From Actinoallomurus sp963799975 (GTDB taxonomy: Bacteria > Actinomycetota > Actinomycetes > Streptosporangiales > Streptosporangiaceae): 64,000 bases of DNA. The notes beneath the pieces were generated by a model. It was not told the DNA's origin. It searched no databases and saw nothing but the letters and a program-made list of their open reading frames with translations. Positions 9,061 to 18,152 of this stretch are shown here, one piece after another (the stretch's first letter is position 1; every line of letters starts with the position of its first letter). Location of the stretch: positions 1,116,001-1,180,000 of the forward strand of contig CAWCZF010000002.1 of assembly GCA_963799975.1 (NCBI GenBank). Reading direction: 5' to 3'. The position numbers were made by a program, and so were the translations under genes.

Positions 9061-9167
9061 AAAGGACCGCCCCCGCCGCCGACCGCCCTTGAGCCGTACG
9101 CACGAAAACGCCCGTGGTGAACAAAACCGCTGGACTCCCCCGCACAGTGGTTGACAGGATCGCCGCC

Positions 9168-9908
9168 ATGCGACAGGAAGACATCTGGGACGCGGAGGCC
9201 GCCCGGCGCTACGACACCGCCGACGCCGGGATGTTCGCTCCCGAGGTCCTCCGGCCGGCGGTCGACCGCCTCGCCGAGCTGGCCGGCGGCGGGCGGGCGC
9301 TGGAGTTGGCGATTGGCACCGGCCGGGTCGCCGTTCCGCTGTCCGAGCGCGGCGTGCCGGTGGCCGGGATCGAGCTGTCCGGCCCGATGATCGCGCAGTT
9401 GCGTACGAAGGCCGGCGAGGACACGATCCCGGTGGTGGCCGGAGACATGGCCTCCGCCGTGGCCCCGGGGACCTTCTCACTCGTCTACCTCGTCTACAAC
9501 ACGCTCTCGAACCTGCTGACCCAGGCGGAGCAGGTGGCCTGCTTCGAGAACGCGGCGCGCCATCTCACGCCCGGCGGCCGCTTCGTGGTCGAGCTGGGCG
9601 TGCCCGGGCTCCGCGGGCTTTCCCCAGGTCAGCAGGCCACGGTGTGGAACGCCGAGCCCGGATACATCGGCCTGGACACCTATGACCCGCTGAACCAGCG
9701 GATCGTCTCGCACCACTTCCGGTTCGGCGACGGCAAGGAGGCCCGGCTCTTCCGCAGCCCGCACCGCTACGTCTGGCCCGCCGAGCTCGATCTGATGGCC
9801 CGTATCGCCGGGTTCGAGCTGGAGAGCAGGCACGCGGACTGGTCGTACACCGACTTCACCGAGGACTCGCGCTCACACGTGTCGGTGTATCGCCTGCCGG
9901 GCGAATGA
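9168..9908 (+). CDS. SAM-dependent class I methyltransferase
   Basis: The 246-residue product has ALELAIGTGRVAVPLSERG as motif I and AGIELSGPMI as motif II, then VAGDMASA. It ends at residue 246 with a beta-strand-rich C-terminus. ATG at 9168 gives the conserved start MRQEDIWDAEAARRYD; the reading frame also extends upstream to 9114, but without a matching N-terminus. It is separate from neighbours and its substrate is unknown. Confidence 0.82.
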   Translation: MRQEDIWDAEAARRYDTADAGMFAPEVLRPAVDRLAELAGGGRALELAIGTGRVAVPLSERGVPVAGIELSGPMIAQLRTKAGEDTIPVVAGDMASAVAPGTFSLVYLVYNTLSNLLTQAEQVACFENAARHLTPGGRFVVELGVPGLRGLSPGQQATVWNAEPGYIGLDTYDPLNQRIVSHHFRFGDGKEARLFRSPHRYVWPAELDLMARIAGFELESRHADWSYTDFTEDSRSHVSVYRLPGE

Positions 9909-9951
9909 CCGTGCCGTTCCCTTCGCCGTCGTTCCCTTCGCTCGCGTACGG

Positions 9952-11121
9952 CTAGGACCGCTGGGCGTAGCGGGGGTTGGTGGCGTGCCACTCGAAGCCG
10001 CCGCCCATCCACGCCCGCAGGCCGCGCAGGAAGTGCTGGAGTTCGGGCGACGGGAGGGCCGCGAGCTCGCGGTGGCCGGCCTCGAAGTCGCGTACGAGGT
10101 CGTTGTGCAGGGCCACGGTGATCTCGGTCGCCTCCTCGACGGAGCAGGCGCGCTCGGCGGCGATGAGGAGGACGAGGTTGCAGACGGGGTTCTCGTCGGC
10201 GGCGTCCTTGGCCACTGAGTAAAGGTCGTTGACCACCACGCTCGCGGTGCCGGCCTGCATGGCGGCGCGGCGTACGCGCGGCTCGTAGAAGAGGTCGGCC
10301 GGGAGCTCGTAGCCGCCGACGACGTCGATGAGCGTCATCGAGGTGTAGAAGCTGTCGTGCTGGCGCGCCGCGAGGTACTCCCAGGCGGGCGGGTCCTCGC
10401 CGGTCTCGCGCCAGGCGGCGTAGGCGGTCCAGCTCACGAACATGGCGAAGGTCGAATAGCAGACACGCTGGACCTGCGCCGGAGTGGCGTGCCGGCTCAG
10501 ATGGGTGACGGCCGAGTCCAGCATTCTGAGGACCAGATCGTCTTCGTGCGCCGCGCGCAGCGGAGGGGTGAGGTCGCCCACGGACGGGACCGGGTCCATG
10601 ACCGACATCGCCAGCGTGAGGCGTTGCGGAAGCCGTGCGGGTACGGCCCCCAGGGCGGTGTCGTCGGCGTAGTAGTCATCGGCCGCCCACCAGCTCGCGT
10701 TGAGCTGCGCGGCGACGAGGAGGGCGTCGGGGTCGTCGGTGTCGGGGTGTGCGAGGGTGACCAGCCGGCCGAAGGCGGCCTTGTCCAGCGCGTCGAGCTC
10801 ATGGTCGTCGAACCCGCGGGTACGCGCCCAGCGCCTCAGCCGGGCGTCCACCTCCTCCGCGAGGCCCTCGTCCACACGCTCGGGAAGCGGGCAGTAGAGC
10901 GGCGAATGCGACCCGTCGCCCCAGGTGCGGTCGGCATAGAGCCCGCCGACCGAGCCGGGTGACGCCTCGGACAGGAGAGGCGCCTGGCGGCTGGGGCCCG
11001 CGGCGGCGAGCAGGGCGGGCAGCAGCGCCGCGGAGGTGCCCAGGCCGGTCGGCATGCCCGGCCATGCGCCCGTCGCGGCCGGTCGGCCGCCGGCGTCGCA
11101 CGGCTCACGAGTCGGGGTCAT
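9952..11121 (-). CDS. 2-methylisoborneol synthase-like terpene cyclase
   Basis: The 389-residue class I terpene cyclase has a Pro/Ala/Gly-rich N-terminal 75 residues and an aspartate-rich metal motif (WWAADDYYADD) in place of the usual first motif. It also has the NSE motif VVNDLYSVAKDAADE characteristic of 2-MIB synthases. Together with the adjacent GPP methyltransferase it would convert 2-methyl-GPP to 2-methylisoborneol, an earthy volatile. The gene lies 40 bases downstream of the methyltransferase gene on the same strand, a typical cyclase-methyltransferase pair. Product specificity rests on family resemblance. Confidence 0.85.
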   Translation of the reverse strand: MTPTREPCDAGGRPAATGAWPGMPTGLGTSAALLPALLAAAGPSRQAPLLSEASPGSVGGLYADRTWGDGSHSPLYCPLPERVDEGLAEEVDARLRRWARTRGFDDHELDALDKAAFGRLVTLAHPDTDDPDALLVAAQLNASWWAADDYYADDTALGAVPARLPQRLTLAMSVMDPVPSVGDLTPPLRAAHEDDLVLRMLDSAVTHLSRHATPAQVQRVCYSTFAMFVSWTAYAAWRETGEDPPAWEYLAARQHDSFYTSMTLIDVVGGYELPADLFYEPRVRRAAMQAGTASVVVNDLYSVAKDAADENPVCNLVLLIAAERACSVEEATEITVALHNDLVRDFEAGHRELAALPSPELQHFLRGLRAWMGGGFEWHATNPRYAQRS

Positions 11122-11161
11122 GCGAGCTCATCCTCTGTTCGGTCGGACATCGGACGTGCTC

Positions 11162-11998
11162 TCAGATCCGGTCGGCGGCGATCAGCAGGTACTGGAAGCC
11201 GCCGTTGCGGTAGGCCTCCAGGAAGGTGTCCTCGATGCCGGTCGCCACCGACGCCTTTTGACGCAGTTCCCAGTACGGGATCGTGGCCGGGGTCAGGTCG
11301 ATGACGTTGACGGGTACGAGCCGGTTGGCCGCCATCGCGCGGAAGTAGGCGCTGCGGGGGTGGATGTCGCACACGTAGTGGGCGTTGATCGTGGAGACAG
11401 CTCTGGAGGGCAGCCCGTAGACGTCGTTGTAGCAGCCGGTGATGGTGACGTAGCGTCCCCCGCGCGCCAGCAGCCGGGAATGCGCCGCGAACAGGTCGTC
11501 GAGGACGACGTACATCGTCGACTCGTTGTTCCAGATCGCGTGGAAGGCGCCGGCCTCGAACCCGGTGTCGAGCATGTTCTTGAGGTGGAACCGGACCCTG
11601 TCGGCGACCCCGTGCTTGGCCGCCTGGTCGTTGGCGAAGTCCACCTGGGTCTGGGAGATCGAGACCCCGTCGACCCGGCAGCCGAACGTCGCACCCGCCA
11701 TGATGCTGGAGCCGCCGCGCCCCGAGCCGGCATCCAGCAACCGGTGCTCGGGCCGGATGTCGCCGAGATGGCTGAGCAGGAGCCGGGCCTGGGCGTTCTC
11801 CAGCCGGTGCAGTTCGGTGATGACCGCGTCTTCGCGGGCGTCGTCGCCGGCCACATCGAGGACGGACCAGTCGACCTCGCCAATGCCGTAGTGGTGGTGA
11901 TAAATCCCGGAGACGTCACCCAGACGGAGGTTCACCGGATTGCGTTCGGCATTCCAATAATTGGCGACGTCGCTCTGGTAGACGCTGGCGAGGGCCAT
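11162..11998 (-). CDS. Geranyl diphosphate 2-C-methyltransferase
   Basis: The 278-residue protein shows motif I as LLDAGSGRGGSSIMA and the family stretch SVYQSDVANYWNAERNPVNL near the N-terminus, matching the GPP methyltransferase of 2-MIB biosynthesis (methylates C2 of GPP with SAM). ATG at 11998 is preceded by GAAAGGA at good spacing; the longer frame back to 12079 lacks a ribosome site. It is the first gene of a two-gene operon with the terpene cyclase. Confidence 0.88.
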   Translation of the reverse strand: MALASVYQSDVANYWNAERNPVNLRLGDVSGIYHHHYGIGEVDWSVLDVAGDDAREDAVITELHRLENAQARLLLSHLGDIRPEHRLLDAGSGRGGSSIMAGATFGCRVDGVSISQTQVDFANDQAAKHGVADRVRFHLKNMLDTGFEAGAFHAIWNNESTMYVVLDDLFAAHSRLLARGGRYVTITGCYNDVYGLPSRAVSTINAHYVCDIHPRSAYFRAMAANRLVPVNVIDLTPATIPYWELRQKASVATGIEDTFLEAYRNGGFQYLLIAADRI

Positions 11999-12090
11999 GG
12001 CCTGTTTCCTTTCTGCGGGTGCCCGCATTCGACTCGGCCGAGCACCCCGACGGCCTAACCGGGCGGCATTGCCTATCACGTGAAATAGCC

Positions 12091-12109
12091 AGTAATGCGT
12101 TGCGTTACT
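12091..12109. promoter_or_regulatory. Dyad upstream of the 2-MIB operon
   Basis: AGTAA and TTACT flank a nine-base centre holding two TGCG copies, 93 bases upstream of the methyltransferase start. The 284-base gap 11999-12282 has no gene. The dyad may be an operator for the 2-MIB operon; no promoter boxes are convincing. Confidence 0.3.
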
Positions 12110-12282
12110 TGACGAACACTAAAGGTGATGCCACGAGATCGTGAAGGGGTCCCATGTGTACACAAAACTGAACGCACAGTGACGAAGGTGTCACCCTGCG
12201 GAGCTGTACGGATCAACGCGGCTTGGACTACGGGCGGGGGCGAGCAGGATGAACCGGCACGTCGACCGCGTCGGCGCCGCGC

Positions 12283-13431
12283 CTACTGCCCCGTGCCGGT
12301 CCCGCCGGCCGGCTGACGTCGCATCAGAACCAGGGCGGCGTCGTCGGCGAGACCGGGGCCCGCGTGCGCGGCCAGGTCGTCGACCAGGCACTGGACCAGG
12401 TCCGACGGCGCGGCACACGCGGCGCGCTTGGCCAGCGGGAAGAACTCTCCGCTCGCGTCGCGGGCCTCGGTGAATCCGTCGGTGTAGAGCAGCAGGCCAT
12501 CGCCCGGCCGCAGGCCGACCTCGACCTTGCTGTGCTTGTGGCGGAACTCCAGCATCCCGAGAGGCGGCAGGGGCGAACTGATCTCGATCTCCGCCGCTCC
12601 GCCCTCGGCCGGCAGGAGCAGCGGCGGCGGATGGCCGCACGACAGCACCTCGGCGACGTCTCCCCGGGGAGAGATGCTGATCAACAGCGCGGTCGCGAAC
12701 ACCTCGAACTCCCCCACGCTGGGACTGCGACACAGGCCGACGTGCAGCCGCCAGGCCAGAGAGTCCAGATCGCCCTCCTCGTACGCCGCCTCGCGGAAGG
12801 TGCCGAGCAACCGCCCGGCCGTCTCCACGGCGCCCAGCCCGTTGCCCATGACGTCGCCGATCATCAGCCGGATGCCGTACGGCGTCCAGGCCGCGTCGTA
12901 GACGTCGCCGCCGACCTTGGCCTGCGGGGCGGAGGCGAGGTACCGAGTCTCCAGTCGCAACGGGCCAAGACGCGAGGGCAGCGGCCGCAGGAGGGCGCGC
13001 TGAACCGCCTCGGCCACCGCCTGGGTTTCGGCCAGTCGGCGCAGGTGGGTGAGGCAGCCGGTCCCGCAGACGACCATCACCACGGTCACGCCGGCGGCGG
13101 AGGCCAGCACGTCACCACGCCACTGGAAAGCCGCCAACGCGACGCAGGTGGCGACGGTGACGCCGCCGATCAGGTGGAACCGCCGCCGGTCGGCATTCTG
13201 TACCACCGCCAGAGCAGGCACCACAGCGAACATTCCGGATATTCCCGATTTGCCCTCAAAAACCAAATCGGCAACCGTGATGGTCGTCAGGGTCAGCAGA
13301 GAAACTACCCAAATCGACGCTTTAGCAGCAAAATACGGCAAACTATCACCATTCTTTGTCAACCTCTTCACCGATCTGATGCTACGTACCGCAATAGCAA
13401 CTGGTAATAGAAACGGCCACGTCCTGGCCAA
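12283..13431 (-). CDS. Membrane-anchored PP2C-type (SpoIIE/RsbU-like) phosphatase
   Basis: The N-terminal 150 residues hold four predicted membrane segments (for example SIWVVSLLTLTTITVADLVF). Residues 165-375 form a SpoIIE phosphatase domain with GGDVYDA, MIGDVMGNG, LSCGHPPPLLL and LLLYTDGFTEARD, so the metal-binding aspartates are present. Such enzymes dephosphorylate anti-anti-sigma factors in partner-switching pathways. The most upstream start is a TTG at 13431 without a good ribosome site, so the start is uncertain. No partner anti-sigma gene is adjacent. Confidence 0.85.
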   Translation of the reverse strand: MARTWPFLLPVAIAVRSIRSVKRLTKNGDSLPYFAAKASIWVVSLLTLTTITVADLVFEGKSGISGMFAVVPALAVVQNADRRRFHLIGGVTVATCVALAAFQWRGDVLASAAGVTVVMVVCGTGCLTHLRRLAETQAVAEAVQRALLRPLPSRLGPLRLETRYLASAPQAKVGGDVYDAAWTPYGIRLMIGDVMGNGLGAVETAGRLLGTFREAAYEEGDLDSLAWRLHVGLCRSPSVGEFEVFATALLISISPRGDVAEVLSCGHPPPLLLPAEGGAAEIEISSPLPPLGMLEFRHKHSKVEVGLRPGDGLLLYTDGFTEARDASGEFFPLAKRAACAAPSDLVQCLVDDLAAHAGPGLADDAALVLMRRQPAGGTGTGQ

Positions 13432-13466
13432 CGATGGTCAGGCGAGAACAGCCTCCTCCCGCGCCG

Positions 13467-13516
13467 ACCACGAAACGCCGGCCGGGTGTGGTTCATCCAC
13501 GGCCGGCGTTTCGTGG
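13467..13516 (-). terminator. Perfect 16-bp hairpin terminator
   Basis: CCACGAAACGCCGGCC (13467-13482) is repeated in perfect inversion at 13501-13516 with an 18-base loop. It lies just past the stop of the aspartyl-protease relic and before the start of the phosphatase gene, so it should end transcription entering from the right. Confidence 0.75.
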
Positions 13517-13524
13517 ACCGACTG

Positions 13525-14950
13525 CTAGCGGAACGAGAAGCCGACGCGCTTCCCCGCGATGTCGAAGTAGATCGCCTTGCAGTAGCGGATGATGGTGTTC
13601 CCGAGAGTGAAGCGATTGCGCGGGGCCGCGTCCGTCACCGATCACGGGACGTTGCCCTTCCACGTCCCCACCGCGACCGCACTGGACCCGGAGCCCGCCG
13701 TGAACGCGTACGACGAGACGGCGCCCGTACTGTCGGTGAAGGCGACCGTGACCTGACACCGATCGCTGATCATCTTGGCGTCACGGTCGTAGTCCGCGTT
13801 GTTCCACGGCTTCCAGTACCCATCGGAGGTGAAGTACTTGCCGAGCGCGGCCCCCGTTCTGGGGATCGTCCTCATTCAGCCGGAGCACCATCTCCGGCGC
13901 GCCGGTGTCGAGCGTCCCCAGCAGACCGGGGACGGTCAGCGTCTCTCCGCCGGAGAAGCGGAACCCGATCTCGAACCCGGGAATCGCCTCGGGGAAGAAG
14001 GGGAAACCGGGCTGCCACAGCGGCACGTCCGTACGCCACCTCATCAAGGCGTCGACGAATTTCGGGTCCGGCCCAGGAACAGGTGCGTCCCTCCGCCGTA
14101 CGCGGCGTAGCCGAAGCCCGAGACGCCGCCGTCCGCGGTTTTGGCGTATTTCTCGGCCAGGGCGTAGGGCAACGACTTCGTCGAGTCGGGACGTTGAGCG
14201 ACCAACTCCCGGAGTCGTAGTGGATCTCGTACGGCTCGCCCGCCACCGGCCCGTCCTTGATGGCCGAACCCGTGAGCCTGCCGACGAAGTCGTTCGCCAG
14301 ATGGGTGGCGGCCTGAAGGGGAATGAGCGTCCCGGGCGCGGGCGCCGCCGTGACCGTCCATCCGCCGCAGGACTTCCGCAGCTCGTCATCGGTGCTGGTG
14401 AAGACGAACCGATCATGGTGGGGAAAGTCGGCGAAGGCGGCGTTCTTGCCGACGTTGCCGTACGCGACCAGGGCGCCGGCCTCGGTGTACCCGTTGTCCA
14501 GGAAGACGGTCGAGCCCGCACCGAACGGCTGTCCGCCGCCGACGCCGTCGACCTTGATCGTCCACTCGCTCGTGTCACCGCGGACCGTGGAGTGGATGAA
14601 GACGCCACACGTGACGTTGCCCTTGAGATCCTTGAACGCCGGCAGGCCGCTCCACACCCACTCGCAGGAGTCGAGGTACCCACCTTGCGGGCCCATGTTC
14701 CGCAACTGGACACGACGCCCACCTTGACGTCGTCCCCGAAATTCTTGCCCTGCGCGGAAACGATGAGCCACTGCGCCGTCGCGACCCTCGGCTCCCCCCA
14801 CCGGCAAGGTCAGCGCGAAGTGCGACTCGTCGACACCGGCGAATTCCGGCTTCGCCTTCACGTTGCCTTGGGCGTCGAGCAGGCCACCGTCCTACCGGCT
14901 ACTCGTTAACTGGACCACCGTGCCGCACCTCACGCAATTCGGCATCCTGC
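13525..14950 (-). pseudogene. Frameshifted secreted pepsin-like aspartyl-protease-type gene
   Basis: Pieces of one protein can be followed through at least four frame changes. Near 14700-14860 it reads LDAQGNVKAKPEFAGVDESH, then GYLDSCEWVWSGLPAF, and near 14300 it reads THLANDFVGRLTGSAIKDGP. Near 13900 it reads LLGTLDTGAPEMVLRL, which resembles the DTG active-site motif of pepsin-type proteases. It ends near 13530 with TLGNTIIRYCKAIYFDIAGK, like the pepsin C-terminal motif. No N-terminal DTG or signal peptide survives, and an in-frame stop precedes the first segment. The number of lesions suggests true decay, although the window also carries sequence-type indels. Confidence 0.6.
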
Positions 14951-14988
14951 CGCAACCCCCGTCGTACTGAACCCGCACCTCATGGACT

Positions 14989-15024
14989 CCACACGTGACC
15001 CGTGAGCCAGGACATCACGTGTGG
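14989..15024. promoter_or_regulatory. 10-bp perfect inverted repeat upstream of the SUMF1-fold gene
   Basis: CCACACGTGA (14989-14998) and TCACGTGTGG (15015-15024) are inverted around a 16-base loop. It lies 130 bases before the SUMF1-fold gene and just beyond the 5' end of the protease relic. It could be a terminator or an operator; no U-tract follows on either strand. Confidence 0.4.
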
Positions 15025-15154
15025 TGTCTGGAAGGTAGCAAAAAGTACCGATCACGGGTTGAAATGCCCCTGAGATCGTCGTGGTGACGCGGCCCGGAGC
15101 AGGCCCGCCGCGACGAGGGAGGGGTCCGCTCCATGCGGGTAGAATCGCCTGCTC

Positions 15155-15826
15155 ATGGATGCGAGCGTGGGAAACCCGATGGTCGCCATCCCGCCGGGCC
15201 AGGTGACGCTGTCAGACCGGCGAACGCAACGCCGTTGGCCGGTCGAACTCGCGCCGTACGAACTAGCGACGTTCCCGATCACCCAGGAACAGTACGCCCA
15301 GGTCACAGCCCAACGACCAAGCACCACACGAGGTGAGCGCTTGCCCGTCGAAGGTGTTTCGTGGCTGGACGCGGTCCAATTCTGCAATGCCCTGTCCCAA
15401 GCCGAGGGCCTGGCACCGGCGTATCGTTTTCATACCGACGTCGAGTGGGACACTTCTGCCGACGGCTACCGCCTCCCGACCGAAGCCGAGTGGGAACACG
15501 CCTGCCGAGCCGGCACGACCGGCCCGCGATACGGCCGACTCGACGAGATCGCCTGGCACTGCGGCAATTCGCAGGAGCGAATACACGATGTGGGCGGCAA
15601 ACAACCCAACGCGTGGCGCCTGTACGACATGCTGGGCAACGTCTGGGAATGGTGCTGGGACATCTACGACGCCGAGGCCTACGGCACGTATCGGGTACTC
15701 CGAGGCGGCGGATGGTCCGACGAACACTGGAGCTGCCGAGCCTCAGTCCGCCGACGCAGCCACCCAACGTTCCAAATCGACGACGTGGGCTTCCGCATCG
15801 CCCGCAGCGCTTCGATGAGAACGTGA
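15155..15826 (+). CDS. SUMF1 (formylglycine-generating enzyme fold) protein lacking the catalytic cysteines
   Basis: The 223-residue protein has the SUMF1 fold markers PITQEQY, YRLPTEAEWEHACRAG, DMLGNVWEWCWD and the terminal VGFRIAR. True formylglycine-generating enzymes carry two cysteines in the RGGS..CH.SYC segment; here that segment reads RGGGWSDEHWSCRASVRRRS and keeps only one cysteine. Sulfatase activation is therefore unlikely; related proteins serve as ligand-binding or redox domains. Convergent with the membrane protein gene. Confidence 0.8.
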   Translation: MDASVGNPMVAIPPGQVTLSDRRTQRRWPVELAPYELATFPITQEQYAQVTAQRPSTTRGERLPVEGVSWLDAVQFCNALSQAEGLAPAYRFHTDVEWDTSADGYRLPTEAEWEHACRAGTTGPRYGRLDEIAWHCGNSQERIHDVGGKQPNAWRLYDMLGNVWEWCWDIYDAEAYGTYRVLRGGGWSDEHWSCRASVRRRSHPTFQIDDVGFRIARSASMRT

Positions 15827-15880
15827 TGCAGCGCTGACCGGTGCCAGATCGGCCGACGGCCGGCTCACGACGATTACCGA

Positions 15881-16411
15881 TCACCGCGCCTGGTCAGGTC
15901 GCGATCTCAGCATGTCGCGGCACGTGTGCCGTTCCAGTACGCGGATGTGCCGGTAGGCCATCAGAAGCGGGATCGCGCCGACCGCGGCGAATGACATGTC
16001 GATCGGGGTCCAGAACGCTGGGATACCGCGCAGTGGGCCGCTGATCAGCGCCATGGGGATCACCATGATGCAGGCGATCATTCCGAACTGGACGACCCAT
16101 TTATTGCGGATCGGGTCGCGGATGGGACCGACGAAGGCCACGGCGATGGTCAGGTGGCCGAAGGCGAGCCAGTCAGTGCCGTAGGCGAGGAACGGGTAAC
16201 GCGTGTAGCTGTCGACGAGGCCGTGATGGGCGTGTTCCAGCCAGGCCGCGAGTTGCGGGAAGCGGTGAGCGAGTCCACTGCCGTGAAGCCAGTCGGTGAC
16301 CAGCCGCGACTCGTACTCCAGTGGAAACGCGGTCAGCCCGGCCACGACCAGTCCGGCGGTGAACAAGCCAAGCCAGATACGGACAGCGCGAACGTGGTGT
16401 CGCTGACTCAT
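15881..16411 (-). CDS. Small polytopic membrane protein
   Basis: From ATG 16411 the 176-residue protein has four hydrophobic segments: LGLFTAGLVVAGLTAFPL, a segment near residue 95 (LTIAVAFVGPI), FGMIACIMVIPMALISGPL and a last one ending IPLLMAY. No known family is recognised. Its ATG overlaps the TGA of a short upstream reading frame (ATGA), which suggests coupled translation. Confidence 0.6.
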   Translation of the reverse strand: MSQRHHVRAVRIWLGLFTAGLVVAGLTAFPLEYESRLVTDWLHGSGLAHRFPQLAAWLEHAHHGLVDSYTRYPFLAYGTDWLAFGHLTIAVAFVGPIRDPIRNKWVVQFGMIACIMVIPMALISGPLRGIPAFWTPIDMSFAAVGAIPLLMAYRHIRVLERHTCRDMLRSRPDQAR

Positions 16412-16635
16412 CGAACTCGTTGAAACCCATAGAGGTAGCCGTCGTCGGGGTCGCTGTCCTTGGACAGGCAGGTCCCGACGATGGCTGTCACCGAAGCAGT
16501 GAACCGCGCGCGGCCGACGCCCAGGACCGGTCCATGCGAGAACCGGAGCCCACTCGTGACGCATCCGGGCCGGCGCGGGTCGTACGTGGCCACCGATCGC
16601 ACCGGTGGTCGGAGCCGGAGTTGCCGCATCCTCAC
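16408..16635 (-). CDS. Short hypothetical ORF coupled to the membrane protein
   Basis: A 75-codon frame (GTG 16635 or ATG 16629) ends in TGA overlapping the ATG of the following membrane protein gene. The product has no recognisable domain. Support is the overlap only; the gap 16412-16693 is otherwise empty. Confidence 0.25.
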   Translation of the reverse strand: MRMRQLRLRPPVRSVATYDPRRPGCVTSGLRFSHGPVLGVGRARFTASVTAIVGTCLSKDSDPDDGYLYGFQRVR

Positions 16636-16693
16636 CTCGTCGTCTGAGCCAGTGGCATGTGAACAGCGGAATCGGCGAAAGGCCCGGCCCGGG

Positions 16694-18100
16694 CTACGGA
16701 TGAGCTGGGGGGAGTGGGCAGGTGCGCCAGAATCCGCGATCTCTTTCACCCAGAGGCGTGGCCGCCTCGCCGGTCTCGGCGTATTCGCGACGGATCGCCT
16801 CCCACTCACCGCTGGCGCGCAGCGCGCCGAGGATGGCGGTCAGCCCGTGGTTGACGCGGACCAGCGAGATCAGGTCAAAGGGAAGATCCAGTCGGCGGGT
16901 GACGGCGGCGTACCGGCCATTCCGCGCCAGGCCCGTACGTACCAGGGTCTCGGCGAGTTCCGGAGTGTAGGTGAACGGCTGCGGCGCGACGAGCGGCGTC
17001 AGTGCCTCGGTGAGCCACGCTAGGAGGTCCTCGGGGCTCGGCGGGTCGCCCTGGTCGAGATACCCGGCACCGACCAGCACCCGCCCGAGTGCGTAGGCGT
17101 CGCCATCGACAACCGCCTGCGCCGCTACCTGCAGAGTCGTGATCTGCTCGCGAGTGTGACGCTTGACGCAGCCGAAGTCGAGGAAGGTGACGGTGCCGTC
17201 GTCGTGGAAAAGGTAGTTGCCGGGTTGGGGGTCGGCGTTGATGGCGCCGAGTCTGTGCAAGCTGCCGAGCGCGAACCGATAGATCACCTCACCCCACCGG
17301 TCCCGTAGCACGCCGGATGCCGTGAGCGCTTGTGGCCAGCGGCGCCCCTCGGCCAGGTCCATGGTGAGGACCCGGCCGGTCGACAACCCGGGGATCACCT
17401 CGGGAATCCGGATGAACGGGTGGCCGCGGTAGGCGGCCGCGAACCTGGCCTGACTGGCAGCCTCGGCGCGGTAGTCCGTCTCATCCTCGATCAGCGCTGT
17501 GATTTCCCGGGCGAGTGCCTTCACGTCGACCCGCGCGCCGGTGAGGCCGACGCCCAGTTGGAGAAAGGTGGAGAGCAGCTCGCCGTTGCGCAGGTCGGTG
17601 CGGATCGCGTCGGCGACGCCCGGATACTGGACCTTGATCGCGACGCGGCGTCCGTCCGTGAGCCTGGCGGCATGGACCTGCCCGATTGACGCCGCCGCGA
17701 TGGGATGGGGGTCGAAGTCGGCGAAGACCTGGTGCGCCGGGACGCCCAGTTCCGCCTCGATCAGGTCGGCCGCCAACCCTTCCGGCATCGGCGGCGCGTC
17801 GTCGTGGAGGCGGGCGAGCGCAGCCCGGTAGACGCTCTGGTGTTCGTCGGATACCGCAGGCGCCAGGGCGGTGAGTGAGAGCACCTGACCTGCTTTCATC
17901 AGCACGCCCCGAGAGTTGCCCAGCAGCTCGGCGTACTGAGCGGCGACCCGGCGGTGGTGCTCGCCGGAGCGGCCGCGCAGCGCGGCCACGGCGGCCGCTC
18001 CGGTGGTTCGTACCGTCCGCCCGATCAGCGGAACGCCCCGGCCGAGCGGGCCCTGCGGTGCCGCGGGGCCAGAAGACGAGGAGTCTCGGGGACTGGTCAC
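16694..18100 (-). CDS. AarF/ABC1/UbiB-type atypical kinase
   Basis: The 468-residue protein has the UbiB-family KxGQ motif (LMKAGQVLSL), the Ala-rich nucleotide loop AAASIGQVHAARL, VAIKVQYPG with the catalytic Lys, and NADPQPGNYLF followed by VTFLDFGCVKRHT. This is the complete ABC1 kinase signature, often linked to lipid or quinone metabolism. Start is GTG 18100 after GGAGTGAAGA. It diverges from the TetR gene with a 52-base gap holding the operator, so it is probably a TetR target. Confidence 0.88.
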   Translation of the reverse strand: MTSPRDSSSSGPAAPQGPLGRGVPLIGRTVRTTGAAAVAALRGRSGEHHRRVAAQYAELLGNSRGVLMKAGQVLSLTALAPAVSDEHQSVYRAALARLHDDAPPMPEGLAADLIEAELGVPAHQVFADFDPHPIAAASIGQVHAARLTDGRRVAIKVQYPGVADAIRTDLRNGELLSTFLQLGVGLTGARVDVKALAREITALIEDETDYRAEAASQARFAAAYRGHPFIRIPEVIPGLSTGRVLTMDLAEGRRWPQALTASGVLRDRWGEVIYRFALGSLHRLGAINADPQPGNYLFHDDGTVTFLDFGCVKRHTREQITTLQVAAQAVVDGDAYALGRVLVGAGYLDQGDPPSPEDLLAWLTEALTPLVAPQPFTYTPELAETLVRTGLARNGRYAAVTRRLDLPFDLISLVRVNHGLTAILGALRASGEWEAIRREYAETGEAATPLGERDRGFWRTCPLPPAHP

Positions 18101-18133
18101 TCTTCACTCCAGGTAACTTGCCACTTTGTTGGT

Positions 18134-18149
18134 CTAAGTATTTACTTAG
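18134..18149. promoter_or_regulatory. TetR operator between the aarF-like and tetR genes
   Basis: CTAAGTA and TACTTAG are perfect inverted arms around TT, ending three bases before the TetR start codon. Such a site would cover the tetR ribosome site and the divergent promoters, so autoregulation and control of the kinase gene are likely. Confidence 0.75.
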
Positions 18150-18152
18150 GCC

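Noticed and set aside
13781..14722. 313-codon minus-strand frame taken as one gene
   Set aside because: Only its two ends match the reconstructed protease-like protein; the middle is Arg/Ser-rich and out of frame, so it is part of the relic.
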